Source: Pseudomonadales bacterium (GTDB taxonomy: Bacteria > Pseudomonadota > Gammaproteobacteria > Pseudomonadales > Pseudohongiellaceae). From it: a stretch of 64,000 bases of DNA. A program made the position numbers and the translations under genes. Position 1 is the stretch's first letter, and the number at the start of each line of letters is the position of its first letter. Below the pieces are notes generated by a model. It searched no databases and was not told where the DNA came from. It worked only from the letters and a program-made list of their open reading frames with translations. The stretch is from contig JACKOJ010000001.1 of the NCBI GenBank assembly GCA_024234325.1, forward strand, positions 248,001-312,000, read 5' to 3'. Positions 9,736 to 18,414 of this stretch are shown one piece after another.

Positions 9736-11267
9736 GGCGCACGCTGATCGCAGTGATGGGCCTGCTGTCGGCATCGGCGGCGCTGGCGCAGCCCCGCTTC
9801 GTAGCCTCCGAGATTCCATTGGGCGAGTGGCCCGATGATCTGTTCTTTGCAGACATGGACGGTGACGGACGCAGCGATCTCGTGCTGCCGCGCTGGAGCC
9901 TCAATGCCGGGCGCGAGCTGGCCATCTACCTGCAGGACAGTGAATCCCGTTTCCCCACCTCGCCCTCGCGCCTGGTGGAGATCAAGCCGGAAATCATCGC
10001 CATTGCCATTGCCGATCTGCGCCCGGAGCCCGGCAACGAATTGCTGCTGTTCACCGCGCGGTCGGTGTTCAGCCTGTCCTCCGCCATCCCCAGCTACACC
10101 GGCAATCTGCGCCCCCTGTTCGACTGGCCGCTGGTCGCGTCCGTGCCCGATCGCCGGCGGGTGCTCTATTTCCCGCCGCCGGAAGACCTGGATGGCGACG
10201 GTCGTATTGATCTGGTACTGCCCGGCACCGAAGGCTATGGCATTTTTCATGGGGAGGCCGACGAGCAGTTCACCCTGCTGCACCAGTTCAGCACCGTGAA
10301 CGAGGAGCTTGACCCCTCGGAGGTGCCAATCGGCGGCCCCCGACTCAACACCGAGTTCAGCCTGAATGAACGCGACGGCATCGTGCTGCGGGTGTCCGCG
10401 CAGCGCAACACGGCTTTCGATGACTTCCTGTCCGTAGGCACCCATGAGGGCGAGGGTGACGATCTGCTCTCCACCCGTCTGTTCCTGCCTTCTGCCATCA
10501 CCGCTCACGCCAACGCGGATGCCCGCCCGGACCTGGTTTTTCTGAACATCGGTCAGGACCTGTATGGACAGATCAATCTGCTGCTGCAGAACGAACAGGG
10601 CCAATTTGCCGGCACGCCGGACTGGCGCGGTTCCATCGACACCCGCGGCGATCTGCGGCTGATGGACGTCAACGGCGATGGCATGCAGGACATGCTGCGC
10701 ATACTCGATAACTCCAACGAGTGGGACGTGAATTTCTATCTGAACAAGGGCGGTCGCTTCGACTTTCAGACGCCGGACCAGGTGATGAAATTCTCCGGCT
10801 ACGACCTGACTGTCAGCGTGGTCGATCTCGACAACAACGGGCAGACCCAGCTCAGCGTCAGCTTCTACACCATTCCCGTCATCAATGCCGTGCGCAACGC
10901 CAGTATCGTGCGCTCGCAGTTGCTGTTTCTGCGCGGCGAGGGTGGGCAGCTCTTCCACACTCGCCCGGATTTCCGGCTGGATCAGAATTTTTCCGCCGAT
11001 ACGGTAAGAGGCCTGTCGTCCCAGATTAATCTGCAGACCGACATCGACCGCAACGGTCGCCGCGATGCGCTTTTTGTTACCGACCAGGGCACGCTCGCCG
11101 CCAGAAGCATTGATGCCTCGCTTCGCATTGCCGACACCCCCTTCTGGGAGTATGTGCCGAATCGCAGCATCCTGGAGTTCGGTGCGCGCGACCTTAACGG
11201 CGACGGCGTCGATGACCTCTTTCTGCAACACTCCACGGCACTGACCGTGCTGGTGGCCGTGCCATGA
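9732..11267 (+). CDS. Exported FG-GAP/VCBS-type repeat protein (first of two)
   Basis: This 511-residue protein has a signal peptide cut after ALAQ. It carries repeated Ca-binding-like loops of the form DxDGDGxxDL along its length, for example DMDGDGRSDLVLP, DLDGDGRIDLVLP, DVNGDGMQDML, DIDRNGRRDAL and DLNGDGVDDLF. This is typical of FG-GAP/VCBS beta-propellers seen in integrin-like and surface proteins. It shares 4-bp overlaps with the PDZ lipoprotein gene and the following paralogue. It is probably a periplasmic or surface binding protein. No catalytic domain is seen. Confidence 0.82.
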   Translation: MRRTLIAVMGLLSASAALAQPRFVASEIPLGEWPDDLFFADMDGDGRSDLVLPRWSLNAGRELAIYLQDSESRFPTSPSRLVEIKPEIIAIAIADLRPEPGNELLLFTARSVFSLSSAIPSYTGNLRPLFDWPLVASVPDRRRVLYFPPPEDLDGDGRIDLVLPGTEGYGIFHGEADEQFTLLHQFSTVNEELDPSEVPIGGPRLNTEFSLNERDGIVLRVSAQRNTAFDDFLSVGTHEGEGDDLLSTRLFLPSAITAHANADARPDLVFLNIGQDLYGQINLLLQNEQGQFAGTPDWRGSIDTRGDLRLMDVNGDGMQDMLRILDNSNEWDVNFYLNKGGRFDFQTPDQVMKFSGYDLTVSVVDLDNNGQTQLSVSFYTIPVINAVRNASIVRSQLLFLRGEGGQLFHTRPDFRLDQNFSADTVRGLSSQINLQTDIDRNGRRDALFVTDQGTLAARSIDASLRIADTPFWEYVPNRSILEFGARDLNGDGVDDLFLQHSTALTVLVAVP

Positions 11268-12952
11268 CCCATTTGCGCCTGACATCGCTCGCCCTGTTTC
11301 TTCTGGGCCTGGCATCTGCGGCCGATACGCTGGCCCAGAGCAGCCTTGCCTCCTACCAGCGCCTGGACTTTTCCCTGCCGGCGGATACCGAGCGTCTGCT
11401 GATTGTGGACGCCGACCAGGACGGACTTCAGGATGTTCTGTCCATCGCCCCCGAGCGCATCAGCCTTTATTTCCAGCGCGCCGGTGAAGGCTTTTCCTTT
11501 ACGACTCCAGACACCAGCGTTGCGCTCAGTGGCGACAGCGTCGGCTGGGAGCTGAGCGACCGCTACCCCGGCGCGGATGGCGTGCCCCGCCTCTCCCTGC
11601 TGGCACTGATTGACGGACAGCGGGTGCTGCAATGGAGCATTCGCGACCGCCGTTTCGGCGAGCCGGTCGAACTGCTGGGCAATCTCAGCGCCTTTGCGGG
11701 CAGTGGCATCAATCGCCTGCATTTCTCCCGCGACATCAACAACGACGGGCTTGACGATCTCGTTATCCCCGGTGCGGGCACGCTGCAACTGCACATCCGC
11801 AACATTGACGGCAGCTATCAGGCGCCCATTTCCGTGCTGGCAGACATGCGCCTGTACAGCAATCTCTTCGTGCGCCAATCGCTGGAGCGCGATGTCGGCC
11901 AGTCCCTGCGCATTCCGCAGATATCCCTGCGCGACGTCAACGGCGATAGTCGCCCCGACCTGATCTCCGACACCGAGGAACGGCTGGATGTTTCACTGGC
12001 CAATGCCAGCGGCGATTACTTCCCGCAGACCCCCAGCTTCTCCGTGGATCGCGAGGAAATCCGCGAACGCCTCGGCAGTTTCGACGTGGACAACCTGGAT
12101 TTTGCCAATCTCACTGGCATTCTGGCACTCACCCATGAGGAACTGCTGCAGGACGTGGACGGCGACGGCATCGACGATTTTGTCCTGCGCGAGGGGGGCA
12201 AGGTCTCACTGTTCGCGGGCACGGCCACCGGCATGGACTTCAGTCAGCCGCGCCAGGTGCTGCGCTCCGGCGGCAATGTGCTGACCGTGTTTCTGCACGA
12301 CGAAGACGGCGACGGCAAAAAGGATCTGTGGCTGTGGCGGGTTGAGCCAATCTCCGTGGGCGATCTGTTCCTGTGGCTCGCCATTTCCGGCAGCGTCAAT
12401 GTAGAGGCCTTCGTCTACCGCAACGAGGGCGACAGCTTTGCCCGGCGCCCGGCAAGGCAGGTCACCGTTGCGCTCAAGTTCCCCTCTGCTGTACGCCTGC
12501 TCAGCTCCGTGGTGGACATTCGCGAACAGGCCCGGGCAGTGCGCGACACGCGCACCATTCCCACAACCATCGCCCACATCAGCGGGGTGGGCAACGCCCA
12601 GGATCTGGTCGTGCTGCTGGAGCAACAGGTCCAGGTCTTCCACAATGCCGTGGAACAGACGCCTCCCCCTGCGGAAGACCGCTTCCTGGCCTCCCTGAAC
12701 TACGCCCGCAACCGGGACAACTACGAAATCGACATCCGCCGCATCATTGACGAATTCGAGATTGAGCAGAACAGCGAGTTGGCCGGAGTACAGGGCCGCA
12801 ACCCGGACCAGCAAATGTCCCTGGACCAGACCATGCGCAATGGCGACGTGGTGCCGGTATCCCTCAATGGCGACGCGTACGACGACCTGTTCCTGTTTCT
12901 GCAGAAGGGGCGAGACGAGATCACGGGAGTCCTGCTGCTCTCGACGCCCTGA
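11264..12952 (+). CDS. Exported FG-GAP/VCBS-type repeat protein (second of two)
   Basis: Encodes 562 residues with a signal peptide ending near TLAQ. FG-GAP-like loops include DADQDGLQDVL, DINNDGLDDLV, DVNGDSRPDLI, DVDGDGIDDFV and DEDGDGKKDLW. It is related in design to the upstream protein but diverged in sequence and longer, so this is not a recent duplication. Its start overlaps the previous stop by four bases. A C-terminal part rich in charged residues (about 470-530) carries no clear repeat. The role is unknown; the context points to a common extracytoplasmic complex with the ABC and PDZ proteins. Confidence 0.82.
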   Translation: MTHLRLTSLALFLLGLASAADTLAQSSLASYQRLDFSLPADTERLLIVDADQDGLQDVLSIAPERISLYFQRAGEGFSFTTPDTSVALSGDSVGWELSDRYPGADGVPRLSLLALIDGQRVLQWSIRDRRFGEPVELLGNLSAFAGSGINRLHFSRDINNDGLDDLVIPGAGTLQLHIRNIDGSYQAPISVLADMRLYSNLFVRQSLERDVGQSLRIPQISLRDVNGDSRPDLISDTEERLDVSLANASGDYFPQTPSFSVDREEIRERLGSFDVDNLDFANLTGILALTHEELLQDVDGDGIDDFVLREGGKVSLFAGTATGMDFSQPRQVLRSGGNVLTVFLHDEDGDGKKDLWLWRVEPISVGDLFLWLAISGSVNVEAFVYRNEGDSFARRPARQVTVALKFPSAVRLLSSVVDIREQARAVRDTRTIPTTIAHISGVGNAQDLVVLLEQQVQVFHNAVEQTPPPAEDRFLASLNYARNRDNYEIDIRRIIDEFEIEQNSELAGVQGRNPDQQMSLDQTMRNGDVVPVSLNGDAYDDLFLFLQKGRDEITGVLLLSTP

Positions 12953-12974
12953 AGCCACGCACTATGGAGCCACA

Positions 12975-13187
12975 ATGAAAAAAATACTCCTGCGCACTCT
13001 GATCATCGCCTTTGTTATTGTGAACCTGCTGGCCTGGCTGGTGTCGGTCTATACCGATGTCGTCATCGGCTGGGTGTTTCGCATCGCGTTAATCATGGGC
13101 ATCATGTTCATCGCCACCATCTTTTCAGGGGCCGCCGCGATTCTCGGCTTTCTGGACACGGAACAGCGCGATCACGACCCGGACTGA
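12975..13187 (+). CDS. Small two-helix membrane protein
   Basis: Encodes 70 residues with two hydrophobic helices (about 6-26 and 33-58) and an acidic, polar tail ending HDPD. ATG at 12975 follows the second FG-GAP gene by 22 bp on the same strand, so it is probably the last gene of that operon. No family is recognised. It could be a small accessory subunit of the transporter, but this rests on position alone. Confidence 0.65.
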   Translation: MKKILLRTLIIAFVIVNLLAWLVSVYTDVVIGWVFRIALIMGIMFIATIFSGAAAILGFLDTEQRDHDPD

Positions 13188-13227
13188 GCCCGTCGCCCTC
13201 CCCCCTGCAGCAATCCTCGTACAGGCG

Positions 13228-13233
13228 TATAAT
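13228..13233 (+). promoter_or_regulatory. Candidate -10 element for the SulP gene
   Basis: A perfect TATAAT lies 35 bp before the SulP start codon in an otherwise GC-rich gap. The -35 region is poor (CTGCAG-like at the expected spacing), so this promoter would be weak or need an activator. Confidence 0.4.
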
Positions 13234-13268
13234 CCCTGTGAGCATTTCCTGATCTGCGGGGTCGTCCC

Positions 13269-15041
13269 ATGTCACACCGGCAATATCTGTTCTCCCTGCG
13301 TTTCGCCCACGCGTTGCGCAGCACCCTGAACGAAGAACCTTACACGGCTCATCGCCTGCATCAGGACCTGCTGGCCGGCATCACCGTCGGCATTGTCGCC
13401 ATTCCCCTGTCCATGGCACTCGCCGTCTCCAGCGGCGTGGCGCCGCAGTACGGTCTGTACACCGCGATTATCGCCGGCTTCCTCATCGCGCTCAGCGGCG
13501 GCTCGCGCTACAGCGTCTCCGGGCCTACAGCCGCCTTCGTCGTCATTCTCTACCCCATTGCGCAGAGTTTCGGTCTTGCAGGATTGCTGACCGCCACTGT
13601 GATGTCCGGCGTCATCCTGGTTCTCATGGCGCTTCTGCGCCTGGGACGTTACATCCAGTACATTCCAGAATCCGTGGTACTGGGTTTCACGGGCGGCATC
13701 GCCGTTGTCATTGTCATCCTGCAGATCAAGGACTTTCTCGGCCTGCCGATCGCAGCCATGCCGGAACATTTCTCGGACAAGATGCAGATTCTCGGCAGCA
13801 ATCTCTCACACACCCACTGGCCCAGCCTCGTCATTGCCTCCCTGACCCTGGCCATCATGATCGGCTGGAGCCGCACCCGCTCCCGCATCCCCGCCCAGTT
13901 GCCGGCCCTGCTGGTCGCGAGCGTGCTGGCACTGGCTTTCGACCACTATGGCATGCCGGTGGATACCATCGGTTCCCGTTTTTCCTACCTGATGCCCGAT
14001 GGCAGCATGGGCGAGGGGGTGCCTCCCGTGTTGCCCCACTTCGAGTGGCCCTGGCTGCGCGAAGGCGCCGACGGGGGGGCGTTTGTGTGGAACTGGCAGA
14101 CACTGCAGGCCCTGCTGCCCGCTGCGCTCGCAATCGCGATGCTGGGGGCCATTGAATCCCTGCTGTGCGCCGTCGTACTGGACGGCATGAGCGGCAAGCG
14201 CCACAGCGCCAACAGCGAACTGCTGGGCCAGGGCATCGGCAATCTGGTTGCCCCTTTCTTCGGCGGCATCACCGCCACCGCAGCCCTGGCACGCTCGGCC
14301 ACCAATCTGCGTGCGGGGGCGTACTCCCCCATCGCGGCCATGATCCACGCCGTCGTGGTCCTGCTCGGTCTGGTAGCACTGAGCCGCCTGTTGAGCTATC
14401 TGCCCATGCCCGCCATGGCGGCCCTGCTGCTGTTTGTTGCCTGGCGCATGAGCGAGGCGCCGAAGGCACTGCACCTGCTGAAAACGGCCCCGCGCAGTGA
14501 TATTGCGGTGTTCCTGACCTGCTTCGTCCTGACCGTGATGTTTGACATGGTGATCGCGATCGGCACGGGCATGGTGCTCGCCTCGCTGCTGTTCATGAAG
14601 GAAATCGCAGACATGACCCGTGTCTCGGACATCAGCCAGAACCGGCGGGTCGTCGCGACGCCGCTGCCTGAGGACTGGTGCGTTCTCAAGATCAGCGGCC
14701 CTCTGTTCTTCGCAGCGGCGGACAAGGTGTTTGGCGACATCGCCCAGAATTACCTGGACAGGCGAGGACTGATTCTCTACCTGGACGGGGTGCCCATTCT
14801 GGATGCGGGCGGGCTCTCGTCACTGGAGCGCCTGATGCAGAAATGCCGCGACAGCGGCACCTATCTGCTGCTCTGCGACCTGCAATTCCAGCCCCTGAAG
14901 ACACTGGCCCGGGCAGGCATTCAGCCTCAACCCGGCATCTTTTCTCTGTCCTCGTCCCTCGCTGACGCGTTAGAATCGGTGAGCAACAACACCATCAGTA
15001 CGGCACTGACGCTGCCAACGGACAAGGCAGACAGCGCCTGA
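13269..15041 (+). CDS. SulP family anion permease with STAS domain
   Basis: This 590-residue inner-membrane protein has the SulP arrangement: a short cytosolic N-terminus, about 12-14 membrane helices (about 40-440) and a C-terminal STAS domain (about 455-560, including FFAAADKVFGDI and LDGVPILDAGGL). It has the family motif region around LLAGITVGIVAIPLSMALA. Members import sulfate, bicarbonate or dicarboxylates. The substrate is not readable here, and no sulfate-assimilation or carbonic-anhydrase gene is adjacent. It appears monocistronic. Confidence 0.92.
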   Translation: MSHRQYLFSLRFAHALRSTLNEEPYTAHRLHQDLLAGITVGIVAIPLSMALAVSSGVAPQYGLYTAIIAGFLIALSGGSRYSVSGPTAAFVVILYPIAQSFGLAGLLTATVMSGVILVLMALLRLGRYIQYIPESVVLGFTGGIAVVIVILQIKDFLGLPIAAMPEHFSDKMQILGSNLSHTHWPSLVIASLTLAIMIGWSRTRSRIPAQLPALLVASVLALAFDHYGMPVDTIGSRFSYLMPDGSMGEGVPPVLPHFEWPWLREGADGGAFVWNWQTLQALLPAALAIAMLGAIESLLCAVVLDGMSGKRHSANSELLGQGIGNLVAPFFGGITATAALARSATNLRAGAYSPIAAMIHAVVVLLGLVALSRLLSYLPMPAMAALLLFVAWRMSEAPKALHLLKTAPRSDIAVFLTCFVLTVMFDMVIAIGTGMVLASLLFMKEIADMTRVSDISQNRRVVATPLPEDWCVLKISGPLFFAAADKVFGDIAQNYLDRRGLILYLDGVPILDAGGLSSLERLMQKCRDSGTYLLLCDLQFQPLKTLARAGIQPQPGIFSLSSSLADALESVSNNTISTALTLPTDKADSA

Positions 15042-15066
15042 CATCATAGAGCGGAGTACACAGATC

Positions 15067-16080
15067 ATGGGGGGACATCGGTCCTGTTTTTCTATCGCCC
15101 TGCTATGGGCGCTGGCTTCTGGCGCCATCGCCGACAATCACGAGATACCCCGCACGCCCGAAGGCAAACCCGATTTCCAGGGCATGTGGACCAACGAGAC
15201 CCAGACCCCGCTGGAGCGCCCCCAGGCCCTCGGTGACAAACGCGCCTACACCCCGGAAGAGGCGGCACAGCGGGTCATTGAATCCCAGGAACGCTTCGAG
15301 CGCGATTCCGCCCCGATTGACCCGAATCGTGACGCGCCCGAGAAAGGCGCTGTCATTGGTCTGGAAGCCGACTGGAAATTCCCGGACTCCAATGTGGTGA
15401 CCGTCAACGGCGAGGCACGCACCTCCCTGGTCATCGAACCGGCCAACGGCCGCATTCCCGTGCAACCCGGCCCGGCACAGGACTGGCGCTCACTGATTCT
15501 TGCCAAACCCGGCGTGGACGAGTTCGACGGCCCGGAAGTACGCACGGTGGGCGAGCGCTGCCTGCTGTCCGTGCTCTCTACCGCCGGCCCGCCCATGGTG
15601 CCCATGGCCTACAACAGCAATTACCAGATCGTGCAGACACCGGAATACGTCATGATCATGACGGAAATGGTGAATGACGTGCGCATCATCCGCATCGATG
15701 GCAAACCCCTGCCCGACGGCATGGTGCGCTGGATGGGCGACTCCGTGGGGCACTGGGAGGGCGATACGCTGGTGGTCACCACGGACAAGGTGCATCCGCA
15801 GCAGTCCTTCCGTGGCTCTACCGGGGCGATGACCGCAACGGAGTGGTTCAGCATGGAATCTCCGGAGCAGATCAACTATCGCGTGACCATCAACGACCCC
15901 GCCGCCTACTCGGAGCCGTGGACGGCGGAGGTGCCCCTGCGGTTGCTGCCTGCAGGAACGCAGCTCTACGAGTACGCCTGTCACGAGGGGAATATGTCGG
16001 TCTCGGGCAGCCTGGGCGGTGCGCGACGACACGATCACGATGCCCTGCTGATGCAGAAATCCGGCGAGGGTGCCCAGTAG
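15067..16080 (+). CDS. Exported protein of unknown function
   Basis: This 337-residue protein has a signal peptide cleaved near AIAD (residue 23). The mature start, RTPEGKPDFQGMWTN, resembles secreted proteins of unknown function that are common in marine gammaproteobacteria and Acidobacteria. The C-terminal half contains a beta-rich part with YNSNYQIVQ and WEGDTLVVTT. No catalytic motif is recognised. Start ATG is preceded by CGGAG. It follows the SulP gene by 25 bp and may be co-transcribed. Confidence 0.75.
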   Translation: MGGHRSCFSIALLWALASGAIADNHEIPRTPEGKPDFQGMWTNETQTPLERPQALGDKRAYTPEEAAQRVIESQERFERDSAPIDPNRDAPEKGAVIGLEADWKFPDSNVVTVNGEARTSLVIEPANGRIPVQPGPAQDWRSLILAKPGVDEFDGPEVRTVGERCLLSVLSTAGPPMVPMAYNSNYQIVQTPEYVMIMTEMVNDVRIIRIDGKPLPDGMVRWMGDSVGHWEGDTLVVTTDKVHPQQSFRGSTGAMTATEWFSMESPEQINYRVTINDPAAYSEPWTAEVPLRLLPAGTQLYEYACHEGNMSVSGSLGGARRHDHDALLMQKSGEGAQ

Positions 16081-16087
16081 GACGTCG

Positions 16088-16282
16088 CTATTCAGACTCC
16101 GGCCCCGGCTCCTCTACCGGGGCTGCCACCGTGGTCTTGAGCCGCCCCGACCTGCGCAGCGATTCCCGCAGCACATATTCGATCTGCCCGTTCAGCGAGC
16201 GCAGATCGTCATCGGCCCAGCGCTGCATCGCTTCGATGACCGCCGGGCTGATGCGCAGGGGATAGGATTTCTTGCTGCTCAT
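16088..16282 (-). CDS. Small ribbon-helix-helix-like (Arc-type) protein, partner of the SPFH gene
   Basis: Encodes 64 residues. The stretch KKSYPLRISPAVIEAMQRWA followed by SLNGQIEYVLRESLRRSG has the strand-helix-helix pattern of Arc/MetJ-like DNA-binding proteins. It lies 48 bp downstream of the SPFH gene on the same strand, a pairing I recall seeing repeatedly in other proteobacteria. It may repress its own operon through the palindrome at 17240-17260; that is inference. An antitoxin without a toxin is another reading. The gene converges on the exported protein gene, leaving only 7 bp between them. Confidence 0.75.
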   Translation of the reverse strand: MSSKKSYPLRISPAVIEAMQRWADDDLRSLNGQIEYVLRESLRRSGRLKTTVAAPVEEPGPESE

Positions 16283-16330
16283 ACCGAAGCTGACCCTGTC
16301 ACTCTCATGGGTTGATCAACGCACATTCTA

Positions 16331-17209
16331 CTAATACAGCGTCCCTGTGTTCACCACCGGCTGCGTGGCCTTGTCCGAACACAGCACCACCAGCAGATTG
16401 CTGACCATCTGGGCGCGACGCTCCTCGTCCAGCTCCACTACGGCCTTGGACTTGAGCTGGTTCAGGGCCATTTCCACCATGCCGACAGCCCCCTCCACCA
16501 GACGCTCGCGCGCGGCGATGATGGCGCCGGCCTGCTGTCGCTGCAGCATGGCACCCGCAATTTCCGGCGAGTAGGCCAGATGGCTGATGCGCGCGTCCAT
16601 TACCTCGATGCCAGCCTCCGTCAAGCGCTCCGCGAGGTGCTTGGCCAGATCGTGGGAGATTTCCGTGGCGTGGGAGCGCAGGGCAATCTGGTTCGAATCG
16701 CCCTGATCGTAGGGGTAGCTGGTGGCCATGCTGCGCAGGGCGGCCTCCGCCTGGATGTGCACAAAGCTTTCGTAATCGTCTACGTTGTAGACTGCTTCCG
16801 CCGAATCGTGCACCCGCCACACCACCACGGCTGCGATCTCGATGGGGCTGCCCTCCAGCTCGTTCACCTTGAGCTTGCCGGACTCGAAATTGCGCACCCG
16901 CAGGGAGACCTTGCGGGACTTGTAAAAGGGGTTGTTGAAGCGCAGCCCCTGATCCTTCACGGTGCCCACATACTTGCCAAACAGGCTCAGCACGGCCGCC
17001 TGATTCGGCTCCACCATGAAAAACCCGGGCAGGCAGACAAAGCACAGTACAACGACGAGCAGGGACAGCCCGGCCATCACATGATTGGCCGCATCCGCGG
17101 CCTGCGCAAAGTTCCAGGCTGACAGCAGGGCCAGCACAATCAACGCCACTGCCGCCGGAATTCCGGGCAATGAGCCTATGTTCTTTTCCTTCATCGTTTG
17201 CTTGCTCAT
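16331..17209 (-). CDS. SPFH/Band 7 domain membrane protein
   Basis: Encodes 292 residues with two N-terminal hydrophobic helices (about 17-36 and 44-66), then an SPFH (stomatin/prohibitin) domain at about 68-240 beginning FMVEPNQAAVLSLFGKYVGT. A helical, Ala/Glu-rich region follows. Such proteins oligomerise on membranes and organise microdomains or regulate proteases. The start at 17209 is preferred because GGGAGGA lies just upstream; a start 15 bp earlier would put the ribosome site inside the gene. It forms a two-gene unit with the ribbon-helix-helix-like gene. Confidence 0.88.
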   Translation of the reverse strand: MSKQTMKEKNIGSLPGIPAAVALIVLALLSAWNFAQAADAANHVMAGLSLLVVVLCFVCLPGFFMVEPNQAAVLSLFGKYVGTVKDQGLRFNNPFYKSRKVSLRVRNFESGKLKVNELEGSPIEIAAVVVWRVHDSAEAVYNVDDYESFVHIQAEAALRSMATSYPYDQGDSNQIALRSHATEISHDLAKHLAERLTEAGIEVMDARISHLAYSPEIAGAMLQRQQAGAIIAARERLVEGAVGMVEMALNQLKSKAVVELDEERRAQMVSNLLVVLCSDKATQPVVNTGTLY

Positions 17210-17239
17210 GATGATTCCTCCCAATGGAACGACCTCTAT

Positions 17240-17260
17240 TAGATATCTTTTTGATATCTA
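17240..17260 (-). promoter_or_regulatory. Palindromic candidate operator before the SPFH gene
   Basis: A perfect 8-bp inverted repeat, TAGATATC-N5-GATATCTA, lies 31-51 bp upstream of the SPFH start in an AT-rich patch. The GATATC cores repeat at 11-bp spacing, about one helix turn, as ribbon-helix-helix dimers often bind. The TAGA/TCTA ends recall Arc half-sites. It is a plausible autoregulatory site for the small protein encoded downstream of the SPFH gene. Confidence 0.5.
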
Positions 17261-17388
17261 TTTGCAAGCACCGTTTGGAAATTCGAATCATCGCCTGCAG
17301 GGCAGGCGATAGGCAATCCGGATGACTAGGCGAGGTGCACGCATGGAGGTAGACTAGAACCCAATCCAATCCCTCGGGACCCCACGCC

Positions 17389-18294
17389 ATGAACACCAAA
17401 GGATTCCTTCCCCTGCTGGGCACCTCGCTGCTGCTCGCCAGTCATGCCTTTGGTCAGTCCAACGATTTTCTGGAGCTGCGCCTGTCCGGCCAGCACGACG
17501 ACAACATCAGCCGCGCCCTGCTCGCCAGCGACCGCTACAGTGACAGCCACGTGGGCGTGGCACTCTCGGGCGGGCGCATGATGCAACTGCGCACGAACGA
17601 TTCCCTGACCCTGTTCGGGGAACTTAGCCGACGCCAGTTCCAGGAGTTCGACAAGCTCAGCAGCACCAGCCTCAATCTCGGCGCGAGCCTGCAACACAAG
17701 TTCGGCCTGGGCGCCTATGCGCCAGTGCTGGTCAATTCGCTGAGCTGGACCCTGGACGACAGCGAAACGGAAGTGCGCAAGCGCCAGCTTCTGAACTGGG
17801 ATCTCAGCGTACGCAAGCGCCTGAGTCCCGCCTGGGACTTCTCGGCGGGCGTCGGCTACGAACGCAGCGAGGGCTCCCACGACGGCGCCGAATACGCCAG
17901 CATGTACAGCCCCAACAACGACATTTTTGATTTCGAGCAGGGGTCGGTGTTTGTCTCTGCCGACTATACCTTTGCCAACTATCACTCCCTCAGCGCCAGC
18001 TACACCTATGTGGACGGCAACACCGTTTCCAGCGCCCTGGCTCCGAATATGCCCCTGCTGGCCATTTCCAAGGCACTCACACCCGACGGCGCCTACCCGG
18101 CACCGCCCTGGCGCACCATCGTGGCCTATACCCTGGCCTCGAAAGCACAGCTTACGGCACTCAACTGGAGCATCCCCATCGGGCAGAACACCTCAGTGAC
18201 GGCTGGCTACAGCCACCAGAAGATCGATGCCCGCAACGATGTGTATTACAGCAATGACAGTCTCAGCCTGACGCTGATGCACATCCTCAAATAG
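17389..18294 (+). CDS. Predicted outer-membrane beta-barrel protein
   Basis: Encodes 301 residues with a signal peptide ending at AFGQ (about residue 23). The mature part consists of alternating amphipathic strands with aromatic girdle residues, such as SLTLFGELSRRQF and YHSLSASYTYVDGN, and ends LSLTLMHILK. The pattern fits a small outer-membrane barrel of unknown function. No family name can be given from sequence alone. It is divergent from the SPFH unit and upstream of the HupE-like gene, with a 120-bp gap. Confidence 0.65.
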   Translation: MNTKGFLPLLGTSLLLASHAFGQSNDFLELRLSGQHDDNISRALLASDRYSDSHVGVALSGGRMMQLRTNDSLTLFGELSRRQFQEFDKLSSTSLNLGASLQHKFGLGAYAPVLVNSLSWTLDDSETEVRKRQLLNWDLSVRKRLSPAWDFSAGVGYERSEGSHDGAEYASMYSPNNDIFDFEQGSVFVSADYTFANYHSLSASYTYVDGNTVSSALAPNMPLLAISKALTPDGAYPAPPWRTIVAYTLASKAQLTALNWSIPIGQNTSVTAGYSHQKIDARNDVYYSNDSLSLTLMHILK

Positions 18295-18414
18295 CGCGAG
18301 ATGCAGTCGCAGCGCCGTAGATTCCTTCCGTGTGAATACTTTTCCGCGTTTGCGCGTTCTCGTGCCTAGAGCACGCCATTTCGCAATTTGAATACCCAAA
18401 GGAAAACCCGTCCG

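Noticed and set aside
16102..16123. GCCCCGG/CCGGGGC hairpin as a terminator
   Set aside because: It lies inside the ribbon-helix-helix-like gene and lacks a T-tract.
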